From positions 1 to 18,661 of the forward strand of contig JAFMRN010000009.1 of assembly GCA_017354065.1 (NCBI GenBank): a DNA stretch of 18,661 bases. The letters are read 5' to 3'. Every line of letters begins with the position of its first letter. Within the stretch, counting starts at the first letter, position 1. Source of the DNA: Solirubrobacterales bacterium. Its GTDB lineage: Bacteria; Actinomycetota; Thermoleophilia; Solirubrobacterales; Solirubrobacteraceae. Both the position numbers and the translations under genes were made by a program. This document shows positions 6,828 to 14,239 of this stretch, in pieces. The notes under the pieces are model-generated. The model was not told the origin of the DNA. It ran no database searches and saw only the letters and a program-made list of their open reading frames with translations.

Positions 6828-8024
6828 ATGGATCGTCCCGCGCCTCGCCCCCGGCGCCCCATACTCATCGCCCTGTTGGCAGCTTCGCTGCTAGCGGCGT
6901 GCTTCGTGTTCCTCGGCAGCTCCGGCTTCGCCTCGGGGAAGACCGGCCGCCGGCACGCCGGCGCCCGGGATGTGCTCGTATTGGGTACCCCGAAATTGCT
7001 CAGGGCCACCAACATGAGCCGGACCAGACAGGCAACGCCAGCTAGCCCGTTCAGCTTCGGGATCTACCCCGGCGGCCCCGCCGGCACGGTCGGGCCGGCC
7101 GGTACCACCGTGCCCGAGGACCCCGCCAAGCGGCTCGCGGCGCTGCGAGAACTGCAGGCCCCGGGCCAGCCGTTGCTGCTGCACGTCTACGTCGGATACG
7201 CGGGCGCGGGCACTGCCAGCGCCGCGGACCAGATCGGCAGCCAGATCTCGTCCTACACCGCCGCCGGCTTCCAGGTCGAGTTGGTCCTGCGCTACCAGTC
7301 GGCCGGCGATATCGCCGGCTACGTCAACTTCGTCAAGCAGACGGTTGATCAGCTCGGCGGAGATCCCGGGCTGGTGTCGCTGCAGGTCACCAACGAGGCG
7401 AACGTCGGCGGCGCCCCGAACGCCTCAGACGGCTACTACCAGGGCGCTGAGGACGCGCTGATCCAGGGCGTTGAGGCGGCCAAGGCGGAGTCCCGCGCGA
7501 CCGGTCACACGCAGCTGCGGATCGGTTTCAACTGGGCCTATGACACGGGCGGCGGGGAATCGGGGTTCTGGTCGTATCTGGTCCGCCACGGAGGCAGCCC
7601 GTTCCGCGCGGCGCTGGACTGGGTCGGGATCGACATCTACCCCGGAACCTGGGGCCCGCCGTTGTCGACGACGACCGCCGATTCGGTCCGAAGCTGGACC
7701 AGCTCGGCACTGACGAAGCTGCGGTCGACCTACATGCAGACGGCCGGCATCGCCGCTTCGGTCCCGATCCACATCACTGAGGCCGGTTACCCGACCGGGC
7801 CCGGCCGCAGCAGCGCCACACAGGCGACGGTGCTCTCGGGGCTGGTCGGTGCCGTCAGTGCGCAGCGCTCGAAGCTGAACCTCGCCACCTTCTGCTGGTT
7901 CGACCTGCGTGACGCCGACAGCTCCTCGACGAGCTTCGAGAGCCAGTACGGGTTGATGAGTGACAGCTACACGCCGAAGCCGGCGTTTGGTGACTACCAG
8001 CAGCTGATCGCGGCCGGCACTTAG
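6828..8024 (+). CDS. Signal-anchored or secreted clan GH-A glycosidase-like protein
   Basis: The 398-residue product is probably an extracellular (beta/alpha)8-barrel glycoside hydrolase. It opens with a positively charged start (PAPRPRR) and a hydrophobic segment at about 11-32, a signal peptide or membrane anchor. Typical clan GH-A features follow. The phrase LQVTNEANVGG ends strand 4 with candidate acid/base E190. 'LDWVGIDIYPG' lies near 263-273. 'HITEAGYPTG' carries candidate nucleophile E318 at strand 7, and an aromatic 'FCWFDLRD' (355-362) fits strand 8. I cannot assign a numbered family or a substrate. The start at 6828 lacks a clear Shine-Dalgarno, so the true start could differ slightly. 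It is convergent with the GH26-like gene, and the two stop codons overlap within TTAG at 8021-8024. The context suggests a role with the adjacent GT2 synthase in making or trimming a polysaccharide. Confidence 0.75.
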   Translation: MDRPAPRPRRPILIALLAASLLAACFVFLGSSGFASGKTGRRHAGARDVLVLGTPKLLRATNMSRTRQATPASPFSFGIYPGGPAGTVGPAGTTVPEDPAKRLAALRELQAPGQPLLLHVYVGYAGAGTASAADQIGSQISSYTAAGFQVELVLRYQSAGDIAGYVNFVKQTVDQLGGDPGLVSLQVTNEANVGGAPNASDGYYQGAEDALIQGVEAAKAESRATGHTQLRIGFNWAYDTGGGESGFWSYLVRHGGSPFRAALDWVGIDIYPGTWGPPLSTTTADSVRSWTSSALTKLRSTYMQTAGIAASVPIHITEAGYPTGPGRSSATQATVLSGLVGAVSAQRSKLNLATFCWFDLRDADSSSTSFESQYGLMSDSYTPKPAFGDYQQLIAAGT

Positions 8025-9049
8025 AGCCTGCCAGTGATTTTGGAGCTCGCGATCTGCCCATAGCGTGCGGTGCCAGCGCCCGCGCGGAAGGCCGCCAGCG
8101 CGCTGGCCGAGGAGTCGATCCGCCAGTCCGCCTGCTTCTTTAGGTCATAGGAGACGACCGAAGTCACATACGGGTAGGACTTCAGCGCCGCGAACATGCC
8201 GCGCACCCACTGGGACTTGTTTCCGCCGTGCGTGCTGGAGCCGATCTCCGTGATCTGCACCGGCTTTGCCGGAGCCATCGCGTGCAACTCCGTGAGTGTG
8301 TGAGAGAAGATCTGGTTGAAGCTGCGCCAGCCATCCCAGCCAGGCAGGGTGCCGCCGTTGAAGCCCGACACGCCGATCACATTGACGTACGCGCCGCCGG
8401 GGTAGTCGCTTTTCCGCAGTGTCGCTGCAACCGGGGACCAGACCCAAGCCACATTCCTCACCCCGAGGTTGTGGAACAGCCGCCAGACGTGGCGCCAGGC
8501 CTGAACGTACTGGCCTTTGGTGTTGGAGTTGACGCCCTCATCCCAGGAGTAAGACCTGATGTTCATCTCCTGGGCAAAGCGCAGCAGGACCGGCCTGCCG
8601 AACTGTTTCAGGCCGCGCGCCCAGGTCCTGATGTAGGCATCGTGCGTGCCGCTGATGATGCTCGCCAGCGAGTAGGCCGGCTGTTGGGTCGGACGCGGGC
8701 TGGCCTTGGGGTCGGCGTTCCAGGGCTCCCAGGAGATCTCCGGCACGCTGCCGCGCGCCCGGATCTGCTCCAACGCCGTCAGCGGCGGCTTGGCGGAGTG
8801 CGCCCAATCCTGGAAGAGGTTGACGATCTCCAGATGTCGATGAAGCTGGCGCTCAACCTGGTTGACGGAGTTCAGATCGCTCGCCGACCACGGGAAATAC
8901 CAGCCGGCCGCCAACCGCAATGTGGTCACGCCCAGTGCAACGCGGGCCGACGGGTCAACCGGTACAGCTTTTGATGCGGCCACCGCGGGCGCTGCCGCTG
9001 ACACGGCCACTACCAGCGCAGTGATCAGCGTGACGCGTGCGGGCCTCAT
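8021..9049 (-). CDS. Secreted GH26-like endo-glycanase (beta-mannanase/glucanase type)
   Basis: The 342-residue product starts with a clear signal peptide (RPARVTLITALVVAVSAAAPAVAA, cleavage near residue 25, shown here only as a region). It continues as a GH26-like barrel. 'LLRFAQEMN' (155-163) carries candidate acid/base E161. 'AWRHVWRLFHNLGVRNVAWV' (184-203) is a signature often seen after it, and 'VQITEIGSS' (264-272) carries candidate nucleophile E268. Characterised GH26 mannanases have His before the acid/base (HEMN); here it is Gln (Q160), which may change specificity or activity. GH26 enzymes cut beta-1,4-mannans or mixed beta-glucans; the substrate here is unknown. The start ATG overlaps the GT2 stop by four bases (ATGA), so the two are translationally coupled. 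A hydrolase coupled to a synthase recalls BcsZ with cellulose synthase. Confidence 0.82.
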   Translation of the reverse strand: MRPARVTLITALVVAVSAAAPAVAASKAVPVDPSARVALGVTTLRLAAGWYFPWSASDLNSVNQVERQLHRHLEIVNLFQDWAHSAKPPLTALEQIRARGSVPEISWEPWNADPKASPRPTQQPAYSLASIISGTHDAYIRTWARGLKQFGRPVLLRFAQEMNIRSYSWDEGVNSNTKGQYVQAWRHVWRLFHNLGVRNVAWVWSPVAATLRKSDYPGGAYVNVIGVSGFNGGTLPGWDGWRSFNQIFSHTLTELHAMAPAKPVQITEIGSSTHGGNKSQWVRGMFAALKSYPYVTSVVSYDLKKQADWRIDSSASALAAFRAGAGTARYGQIASSKITGRL

Positions 9050-11043
9050 CGACGCTCACCGACCCACTCGAGTGTCAGCGTTCCGCCAGCGCGCGCGTGC
9101 GCCGCGCCAACGTACCTGGGGACCGAACCCGTCGACGCCGCTGACACCCCGTGGCTCGCCCGGACGGACTGTGCAGTAGGCGGCGACGGGCCGGCACTCG
9201 TAAGCCCGGGAGCGCGCAACACCGCCTCGACCTGCGGTAACCGCAGGACTCCACAGCCCACGGCCGACAGCGCCAACGCGATCACGCAGAGCAGCCCAGA
9301 GGGCGACACAACTTGCAGCTGCCGCCACCATCCCCGACGAGGTGGTGTCGATGCGTTTTCCCGCACGTGGAGAGCAATCGCCGCGAGCGCGACCAGTGCG
9401 TACACCGCACCATTGATAACGCACCACACGTAATAGCCACTGGCGGGACCAGCGTCGACTACAAGCAGGGCCGGGGCGAGCGACACGGCCGCCAACACCA
9501 GGTATGGCACCAGCGTGACGGCGTGTAGCGTGCGTGGCGCATCCGCCCCCTTGGGAGTCACCTTGAAATTAAATTCACGGCCCGTGACACAGTCGACAAT
9601 CGCCGCGGCACAACCGAGAGCAGCCCACGGCCAGCGGATGAACTGGAACAGCATCGCCTCCCATTGGAACGGACTGCCATCAAGCGGTCGCAGCAAATCC
9701 CGGCGCCGACACCAGGTCACCAACACATAGACGCCGGCGAGCGGTGCAAATACGTGCAGGTAGAAGCCCGGGATGGTCGTGTTCATCAGCGGCCGGTGAC
9801 TCAAGACGGAGATCACGGGGATCGCGACCCACGTCAGCTGCACCAGCGCCAGCAGCGGGTACCACAGTTGACTCCAACCGAGGCGCAACTTTGCGCCAAG
9901 TCTCAGATCCCGCCACGCCCCGGTGTGTCGCAGCATGATCACCATGAGGCTGCGGGCCCACTGGAACTCCTGCCGGACACAGTCGGCGAGGCACTCCGGC
10001 CCGGCCCCGTGCGCGATCGCGTCGACCGCGAACATGCCGCGCCAGCCGCCCGCGTTCATCAACAGCGTCGTCGAGAAGTCCTCGGCCAACTCCGGACCGA
10101 GCCCACCGATCTGGGCCAGCGCCCGGGTGCGCACCGCGTAATGGCTGCCGATGCATGTAGGCGCGAAGCGACCGGCCACCCCGAGCTGCTGGCCTCCATG
10201 GAACGTCGCCTCTGCATATAGACGTCCACGGGCCGCCCATGACTCGTCGGCATTAGAGTCACACAGGCTCGGCGCCGCCACATAGCCGACGCTCGGATCC
10301 ACAAACGGAGAAATCATGTGGCGGAGGTATGAGGGTGACGGGACATGGTCAGCATCGAGCTGGACCACCAGGTCGTACCCCTCATATCCGAAGGTGTCGT
10401 AGAAGTATGCGAGGTTGCCCTCCTTGCAGCGCGTGCGCCTCGGCCAACTGCTGCGGTGATACGCCTCGATACCCATCCGTGTCGAGACCAAAACCCCGTT
10501 GCGCTCACACCACTCGTATGCCTCGTGGCTGGGATGTTCATCCGCGAGCCACACTTGATAGGGACGCGGAAAGCTCTGGCTCAGCATCGCCTCCAGCGTG
10601 GCCCTAACCATCGGCCATGGCTCCGACGGTGCCTTGGTCACTACCATCGCGACCCGTGCGGAGGGCAGCTCGACGGCGGAGTTGGGGCGACGTGTCCGCA
10701 GCAACGACAGCACCCAGATCGCCTGCTCGAACAGCTCGAACCCGACGATCGCGCTGTAAAGCACGAGGCCAGTGGTATCCGGCCAGTGCCAGGCCTGACA
10801 CCACCACCAAACGAGAAAGGCAATACAGCCGAGCCACGCAATCGCCGACGCCAGCAACTCAATCCGCTGGCCCGTGGTGCCGATCGGTACCTCGAACGGT
10901 GACGAGCCCTGGCCAGCGTCCCCTCCGTCAGCCGCGCCGACCAGTTCCAGCGGAGCCGGAAGCACGAGTCCAGCATCAGGTTGATGTCCTGCAGTGGACC
11001 GCCCATCGCGACACTCTTCGGACACGAGATCCGCGACTGCCAT
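9046..11043 (-). CDS. Membrane GT2 glycosyltransferase, cellulose-synthase-like
   Basis: The 665-residue product is a processive-type family 2 glycosyltransferase in the membrane. A hydrophilic N-terminus (1-60) is followed by two membrane segments (about 61-81 and 92-114). The cytosolic catalytic domain has 'LADE' (D168), the DAD motif (230-232), and 'AEDFSTTLL' with the catalytic ED at 321-322. At the QxxRW position the sequence is QEFQW (358-362), so the Arg is replaced. About six more membrane segments follow (395-413, 427-445, 467-485, 508-529, 537-560, 580-602). The phrase 'FNFKVTPKG' (491-499) is frequent in cellulose-synthase-like enzymes. A Ser/Ala-rich tail (about 605-665) ends it. 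No PilZ domain is seen, so c-di-GMP control is not indicated. The ATG at 11043 has a strong Shine-Dalgarno (GGGGGTG). Polymer and donor sugar are unknown; a beta-glucan or mannan is suggested by the coupled GH26-like gene. Confidence 0.88.
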   Translation of the reverse strand: MAVADLVSEECRDGRSTAGHQPDAGLVLPAPLELVGAADGGDAGQGSSPFEVPIGTTGQRIELLASAIAWLGCIAFLVWWWCQAWHWPDTTGLVLYSAIVGFELFEQAIWVLSLLRTRRPNSAVELPSARVAMVVTKAPSEPWPMVRATLEAMLSQSFPRPYQVWLADEHPSHEAYEWCERNGVLVSTRMGIEAYHRSSWPRRTRCKEGNLAYFYDTFGYEGYDLVVQLDADHVPSPSYLRHMISPFVDPSVGYVAAPSLCDSNADESWAARGRLYAEATFHGGQQLGVAGRFAPTCIGSHYAVRTRALAQIGGLGPELAEDFSTTLLMNAGGWRGMFAVDAIAHGAGPECLADCVRQEFQWARSLMVIMLRHTGAWRDLRLGAKLRLGWSQLWYPLLALVQLTWVAIPVISVLSHRPLMNTTIPGFYLHVFAPLAGVYVLVTWCRRRDLLRPLDGSPFQWEAMLFQFIRWPWAALGCAAAIVDCVTGREFNFKVTPKGADAPRTLHAVTLVPYLVLAAVSLAPALLVVDAGPASGYYVWCVINGAVYALVALAAIALHVRENASTPPRRGWWRQLQVVSPSGLLCVIALALSAVGCGVLRLPQVEAVLRAPGLTSAGPSPPTAQSVRASHGVSAASTGSVPRYVGAAHARAGGTLTLEWVGERR

Positions 11044-11118
11044 CGCTCGTCACCCCCTTTACCGGCGCCGACCCACCTGACCCGGTCGGTCACCCTTAGT
11101 CGTCCTCTGACGGTGGCG

Positions 11119-11148
11119 ACCCTACAAGCGCAAATAGCAGCCGCGCAA
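11119..11148 (-). promoter_or_regulatory. Possible promoter of the GT2-GH26 operon
   Basis: On the minus strand TTGCGC (11148-11143) and TAGGGT (11124-11119) are 18 bp apart, about 75 bp before the GT2 start. TG precedes the -10. The match is moderate, and the intergenic region offers no better pair. Confidence 0.3.
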
Positions 11149-11196
11149 GACAGTACACAGAATTTCTGCAATTAGGTATCCGGCCGCATTCTGCTC

Positions 11197-11210
11197 GCGG
11201 GTAGTCCCGC
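11197..11210 (-). terminator. Small hairpin downstream of lysS
   Basis: GCGGG (11197-11201) and CCCGC (11206-11210) form a 5-bp stem with a 4-nt loop, 13 bases past the lysS stop in its direction of transcription. There is no U-run. It is a weak candidate for the end of the dus-greA-lysS operon. Confidence 0.3.
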
Positions 11211-11222
11211 ACCGACCTGCGG

Positions 11223-12716
11223 TCAATCGCGCATAGCGGGGAACAACACGACCTCGCGGATCGAGTCGGTCCCGACGAACATCATCACCAGCCGGTCGAT
11301 CCCGATCCCGATCCCGCCGGTCGGCGGCATCCCGTGTTCCAGCGCGGTGAGGAACCCCTCGTCGATCGGGTGGGCCTCATCGTCACCCTCGGCCATGTAG
11401 CGCTCCTGCTCCTCAAAGCGGCGGCGCTGGTCGTCCGGGTCGTTCAGCTCGGAGAACGCGTTGGCGACCTCCATACCGTCGACGAACGCCTCAAAGCGCT
11501 CCACCACCCCCTCCTGGGAGCGGTGGCGCTTGGCCAGCGGGCTCAACTCAACCGGGTAGTCGAGCAGCAGCGTCGGCTCGATCAGCTCGGGCTCAACCTT
11601 CTTGTCCAGCAGCTCATCGACCAGCTGGGGCCAGGTGTCGGACTCCTTCGGCTCCAGGCCGATCCCGCGCATCGCCTCGGCCAGGGCTTCGCGCGTGCGG
11701 TGCGCGTAGATGTCTATCCCGGTACGGCTCTGGATCGAGCCGGCGAGCGTCTCCCGGCGCCAGGGCTTTGAGAAGTCGTGCGGTCCCTGGTAGTCGATCG
11801 CCTCCGCCACAGAGCCGATCAGCGCTTCAAAGCGGTTGGCGACGTCCAGGTAGTCGGCGTAGGCCTCGTAGTACTCGATCGTCGTGAACTCGGGGTTGTG
11901 CGTGGTGTCGACACCCTCGTTGCGGAACTGCTTGCCGATCTCATAGACCCGCTCGAGCCCGCCGACGATCAGCCGCTTCAGGTACAGCTCGGTCGCGATC
12001 CGCAGGTACAGAGTGCGGTCCAGCGCGTTGTGATGGGTCGTGAACGGCCGCGCGGCCGCACCGCCGTACAGCGGCTGCAGGATCGGTGTCTCAACCTCGA
12101 TGAAACCCTGAGCGTCGAGGTAGCGCCGGACCGCCGCGATCACCTTCGCGCGGGTGATGAACAGCTGCCGGGACTCCTCGTTGGCGATCAGGTCGAGCTC
12201 GCGCTGGCGATAGCGCGTCTCCACGTCGGCCAGGCCATGGTGCTTGCCGGGCGGCGGGCGCAGCGACTTGGCGTTCAGCTGGTAGTCGGTCACGCGCAGC
12301 GACAGCTCACCGCGCCTGGAGTTGAACGCCGTGCCGGTGACGCCGATCAGGTCCCCCAGGTCGAGGTGCAGCAGCTCCGACATGCGCTCGGGCCCAAGCT
12401 CGTTTACGCGCGCCTGCAGTTGCAGCTTGCCGGAGCGGTCGACCAGGTCGATGAACGCCATCTTGCCCTGCCCGCGGCGCGCCGCGATGCGCCCCGCGAC
12501 CCGGTGGCTCGACTCGGTCTCCTCACCTTCGGCCAGGCCGGCGTGTGTGGCCCGGATGTCGGCTATGGGCTCGACATCCGGGAATGAGTGCGGGAAGGGC
12601 TCCGTGCCCGCTGCGCGGATCCGCTCCAGCTTGGCGCGGCGGTCCGCGAGTACATCGGATGTTTCGAGGGTCGGCTCCTCTGCGGAGCCGCTCTGGATCG
12701 GCGGCTCAGAGGGCAT
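11223..12716 (-). CDS. lysS: Lysyl-tRNA synthetase, class II
   Basis: The enzyme charges tRNA-Lys with lysine. The 497-residue product has the normal class II LysRS length and order. A short N-terminal extension (1-25) precedes an OB-fold anticodon-binding domain (about 70-165, 'VAGRIAARRGQGKMAFIDL' onward). Motif 1 is near 201-222 (ends in 'VETPILQPLYGGA'). Motif 2 is at 256-280 (RVYEIGKQFRNEG then 'HNPEFT'), and motif 3 is near 468-480 (GIGIGIDRL). The ATG at 12716 lies 11 bases after the greA stop, with only a weak ribosome binding site, so it is probably translated from the dus-greA-lysS message. The product lacks the N-terminal membrane fusion seen in some actinobacterial LysX proteins. 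Confidence 0.97.
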   Translation of the reverse strand: MPSEPPIQSGSAEEPTLETSDVLADRRAKLERIRAAGTEPFPHSFPDVEPIADIRATHAGLAEGEETESSHRVAGRIAARRGQGKMAFIDLVDRSGKLQLQARVNELGPERMSELLHLDLGDLIGVTGTAFNSRRGELSLRVTDYQLNAKSLRPPPGKHHGLADVETRYRQRELDLIANEESRQLFITRAKVIAAVRRYLDAQGFIEVETPILQPLYGGAAARPFTTHHNALDRTLYLRIATELYLKRLIVGGLERVYEIGKQFRNEGVDTTHNPEFTTIEYYEAYADYLDVANRFEALIGSVAEAIDYQGPHDFSKPWRRETLAGSIQSRTGIDIYAHRTREALAEAMRGIGLEPKESDTWPQLVDELLDKKVEPELIEPTLLLDYPVELSPLAKRHRSQEGVVERFEAFVDGMEVANAFSELNDPDDQRRRFEEQERYMAEGDDEAHPIDEGFLTALEHGMPPTGGIGIGIDRLVMMFVGTDSIREVVLFPAMRD

Positions 12717-12727
12717 CGTCGCCGAGC

Positions 12728-13201
12728 TTACGCGAGTTCGATTTTCTTGATCGTGAGCTCGCGCTTGCCCTTGGGCGTCTCGACGGTCGCCACGTCGCCC
12801 TTCTTCAGGCCGACGAGCGCCTTACCGACCGGCGACTCATTGGAGAGCTTCTTCTCGGCGGGGTTGGCCTCGGCAGAGCCGACGATGTGGTAGGTGAGCT
12901 TCTTGCCGTTACTGTCCTCGACCTCCACGGTCGAGCCGATGCCCACCACATCCTTGTCCAGCCCGGCGGAGTCGACCACCGTGGCCGAGCGCAGCCGCTC
13001 CTCGAGCTGGGCGATCCGGGCTTCCAGCATCGCCTGCTCGTTCTTGGCGTCGTCATACTCGGCGTTCTCGGAGATGTCGCCGAAGTCGCGCGCCTCCTTG
13101 ATGCGGTCAGCCACTTCACGCCGGCGGACGGTGGCAAGGTGTTCCACCTCGGCCTTTAGCGACTCCAGCCCCTCTGGTGTGAGAATCACGTCTTTGGCCA
13201 T
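12728..13201 (-). CDS. greA: Transcription elongation factor GreA
   Basis: GreA enters the RNA polymerase secondary channel and stimulates cleavage of backtracked RNA. The 157-residue product shows an N-terminal antiparallel coiled coil (about 1-75) with the conserved tip 'ARDFGDISENAEYDDAK' carrying acidic D42 and E45, and a C-terminal FKBP-like domain (about 80-157, 'LSNESPVGKALVGLKKGD'). I use the ATG at 13201 because it gives the usual start MAKDVILTPEGLESLK. An upstream in-frame start at 13249 would overlap the dus gene and add residues unlike the family. It sits 25 bases after dus and 11 before lysS; the dus-greA-lysS order is also seen in Firmicutes. A TATACT box upstream may give extra transcription. 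Confidence 0.95.
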   Translation of the reverse strand: MAKDVILTPEGLESLKAEVEHLATVRRREVADRIKEARDFGDISENAEYDDAKNEQAMLEARIAQLEERLRSATVVDSAGLDKDVVGIGSTVEVEDSNGKKLTYHIVGSAEANPAEKKLSNESPVGKALVGLKKGDVATVETPKGKRELTIKKIELA

Positions 13202-13213
13202 AACGAGCGGGCT

Positions 13214-13219
13214 AGTATA
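13214..13219 (-). promoter_or_regulatory. Putative -10 box (TATACT) for greA
   Basis: TATACT lies in the 25-bp gap between dus and greA and ends 12 bases before the greA ATG. No clear -35 is present at normal spacing. It would give a message with a leader of about six bases and no Shine-Dalgarno. Confidence 0.35.
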
Positions 13220-13226
13220 GCCACGC

Positions 13227-14213
13227 TCACACAGCCAACTGCGGGGCAAGCAGTTCCTTTACGGAGTCCAGATCCGGCGCCAGTTGGAGCTCCTTGCCGA
13301 GCGCCTTCTTCTCCTGGCGCGTTATGTCCAGACGCTCCAGGTACCAGGGGTAGAACTTGCGCAGATAGCGACCGGCGCGTTCAGCGCCCAGGTGCTGGAT
13401 CCCGCAATCGATCACCCAGTGCAGCTCATCCAGGATCTCCCCGGTGCTCGGCGTCTCCGCCTCACCGGATACCAACTCTTTGAAGATCCACGGGTTTCCG
13501 AGGCCGCCCCGGGCGATCAGCACCGCCGCCGCGCCGGTCCGCTCAAACGCGCGGCGGGCGCCACCGGCGCTCCACAGCCCGCCTGACAGCAGCACCGGCA
13601 CCGGCAGGTCGTCCACCAGCTTTGCGAACAGCTCGTAATCCGGGGACCCGGAGTGGCGCTGGGATGCGTGGCGCGGATGGATTGAAAGGCCTGCCACGGC
13701 GCCGGATTCGGCCAGGCGCCGCGCCAGCTCTACGCCCTTTGCGTCACCCGGCTTCATACCGGTCCGCAGCTTGACCGTGACCGGCAGGCCGCTGCCCCGG
13801 CCCGCCGCCTCCGCCAGCGCGATCGCAGTGCCGGGGTCGTTGAGCAGCGCCGCGCCGGCCCCTGTCTTGCAGATCTTCGGCACGGGGCAGCCCATGTTGA
13901 TGTCGATCAGGTCGGCGCCGGCTTGGGCGACGCGCTCCGCGGCGGAAGCCATCACGTCGGGGTCATGGCCGAACAGCTGGATCGAGACCGGACCCTCATC
14001 GGGGTGGATCCGCAGCAGCTCGGTGCACGTCCGCTCATTGCCGTAGTGCAGCGCGAAGCTCGAGACCATCTCCGAGAAGGCCAGGCCGGCGCCGTAGCGG
14101 CGTGCCTGTAGGCGCACAAACCAGTTTCCGATCCCTGCCAGCGGCGCCAGCACGACCCGGTTCGCGAGCTGGATGCCGCCGAGCGTCCAGGTGTCTGTCA
14201 GCGTCGGAGCCAC
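13227..14213 (-). CDS. dus: tRNA-dihydrouridine synthase, DusB-like
   Basis: The FMN enzyme reduces specific uridines in the tRNA D-loop. The 328-residue product has the Dus TIM barrel: 'NRVVLAPLAGIGNWFVR' at 18-34, 'VSIQLFGHDP' at 76-85, and the catalytic loop 'DINMGCPVPKICKTGAGAAL' (104-123) with active Cys C109. 'VTVKLRTG' with K148 (FMN/substrate contact), 'SIHPRHASQRHSG' with H179, and 'ARGGLGNPWIF' for phosphate binding follow. The helical domain ends at about 328. The start is a GTG at 14213; an in-frame stop lies four codons upstream, so no longer version is possible. TAACAT ends six bases before the GTG. The gene leads dus-greA-lysS and is divergent from an amidohydrolase gene 26 bases away. 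Confidence 0.94.
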   Translation of the reverse strand: MAPTLTDTWTLGGIQLANRVVLAPLAGIGNWFVRLQARRYGAGLAFSEMVSSFALHYGNERTCTELLRIHPDEGPVSIQLFGHDPDVMASAAERVAQAGADLIDINMGCPVPKICKTGAGAALLNDPGTAIALAEAAGRGSGLPVTVKLRTGMKPGDAKGVELARRLAESGAVAGLSIHPRHASQRHSGSPDYELFAKLVDDLPVPVLLSGGLWSAGGARRAFERTGAAAVLIARGGLGNPWIFKELVSGEAETPSTGEILDELHWVIDCGIQHLGAERAGRYLRKFYPWYLERLDITRQEKKALGKELQLAPDLDSVKELLAPQLAV

Positions 14214-14219
14214 GTAATC

Positions 14220-14225
14220 ATGTTA
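14220..14225 (-). promoter_or_regulatory. Putative -10 box (TAACAT) for leaderless dus-greA-lysS transcription
   Basis: TAACAT fits the actinobacterial TAnnnT pattern and ends six bases before the dus GTG, so the transcript would start at or beside the start codon. It lies in a 26-bp divergent gap shared with the amidohydrolase gene. A clear -35 is not seen. Confidence 0.35.
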
Positions 14226-14239
14226 GGAATCACAGGGCC

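Noticed and set aside
13202..13249. Longer GreA start at 13249
   Set aside because: The added 16 residues overlap dus and do not resemble GreA. The ATG at 13201 gives the usual N-terminus.
14102..14239. Longer form of the amidohydrolase starting at the GTG at 14102
   Set aside because: It would lie antisense inside the well-supported dus coding sequence, and the added residues are Arg/Pro-rich and unlike the family. The TTG at 14240 directly precedes the metal-binding motif.
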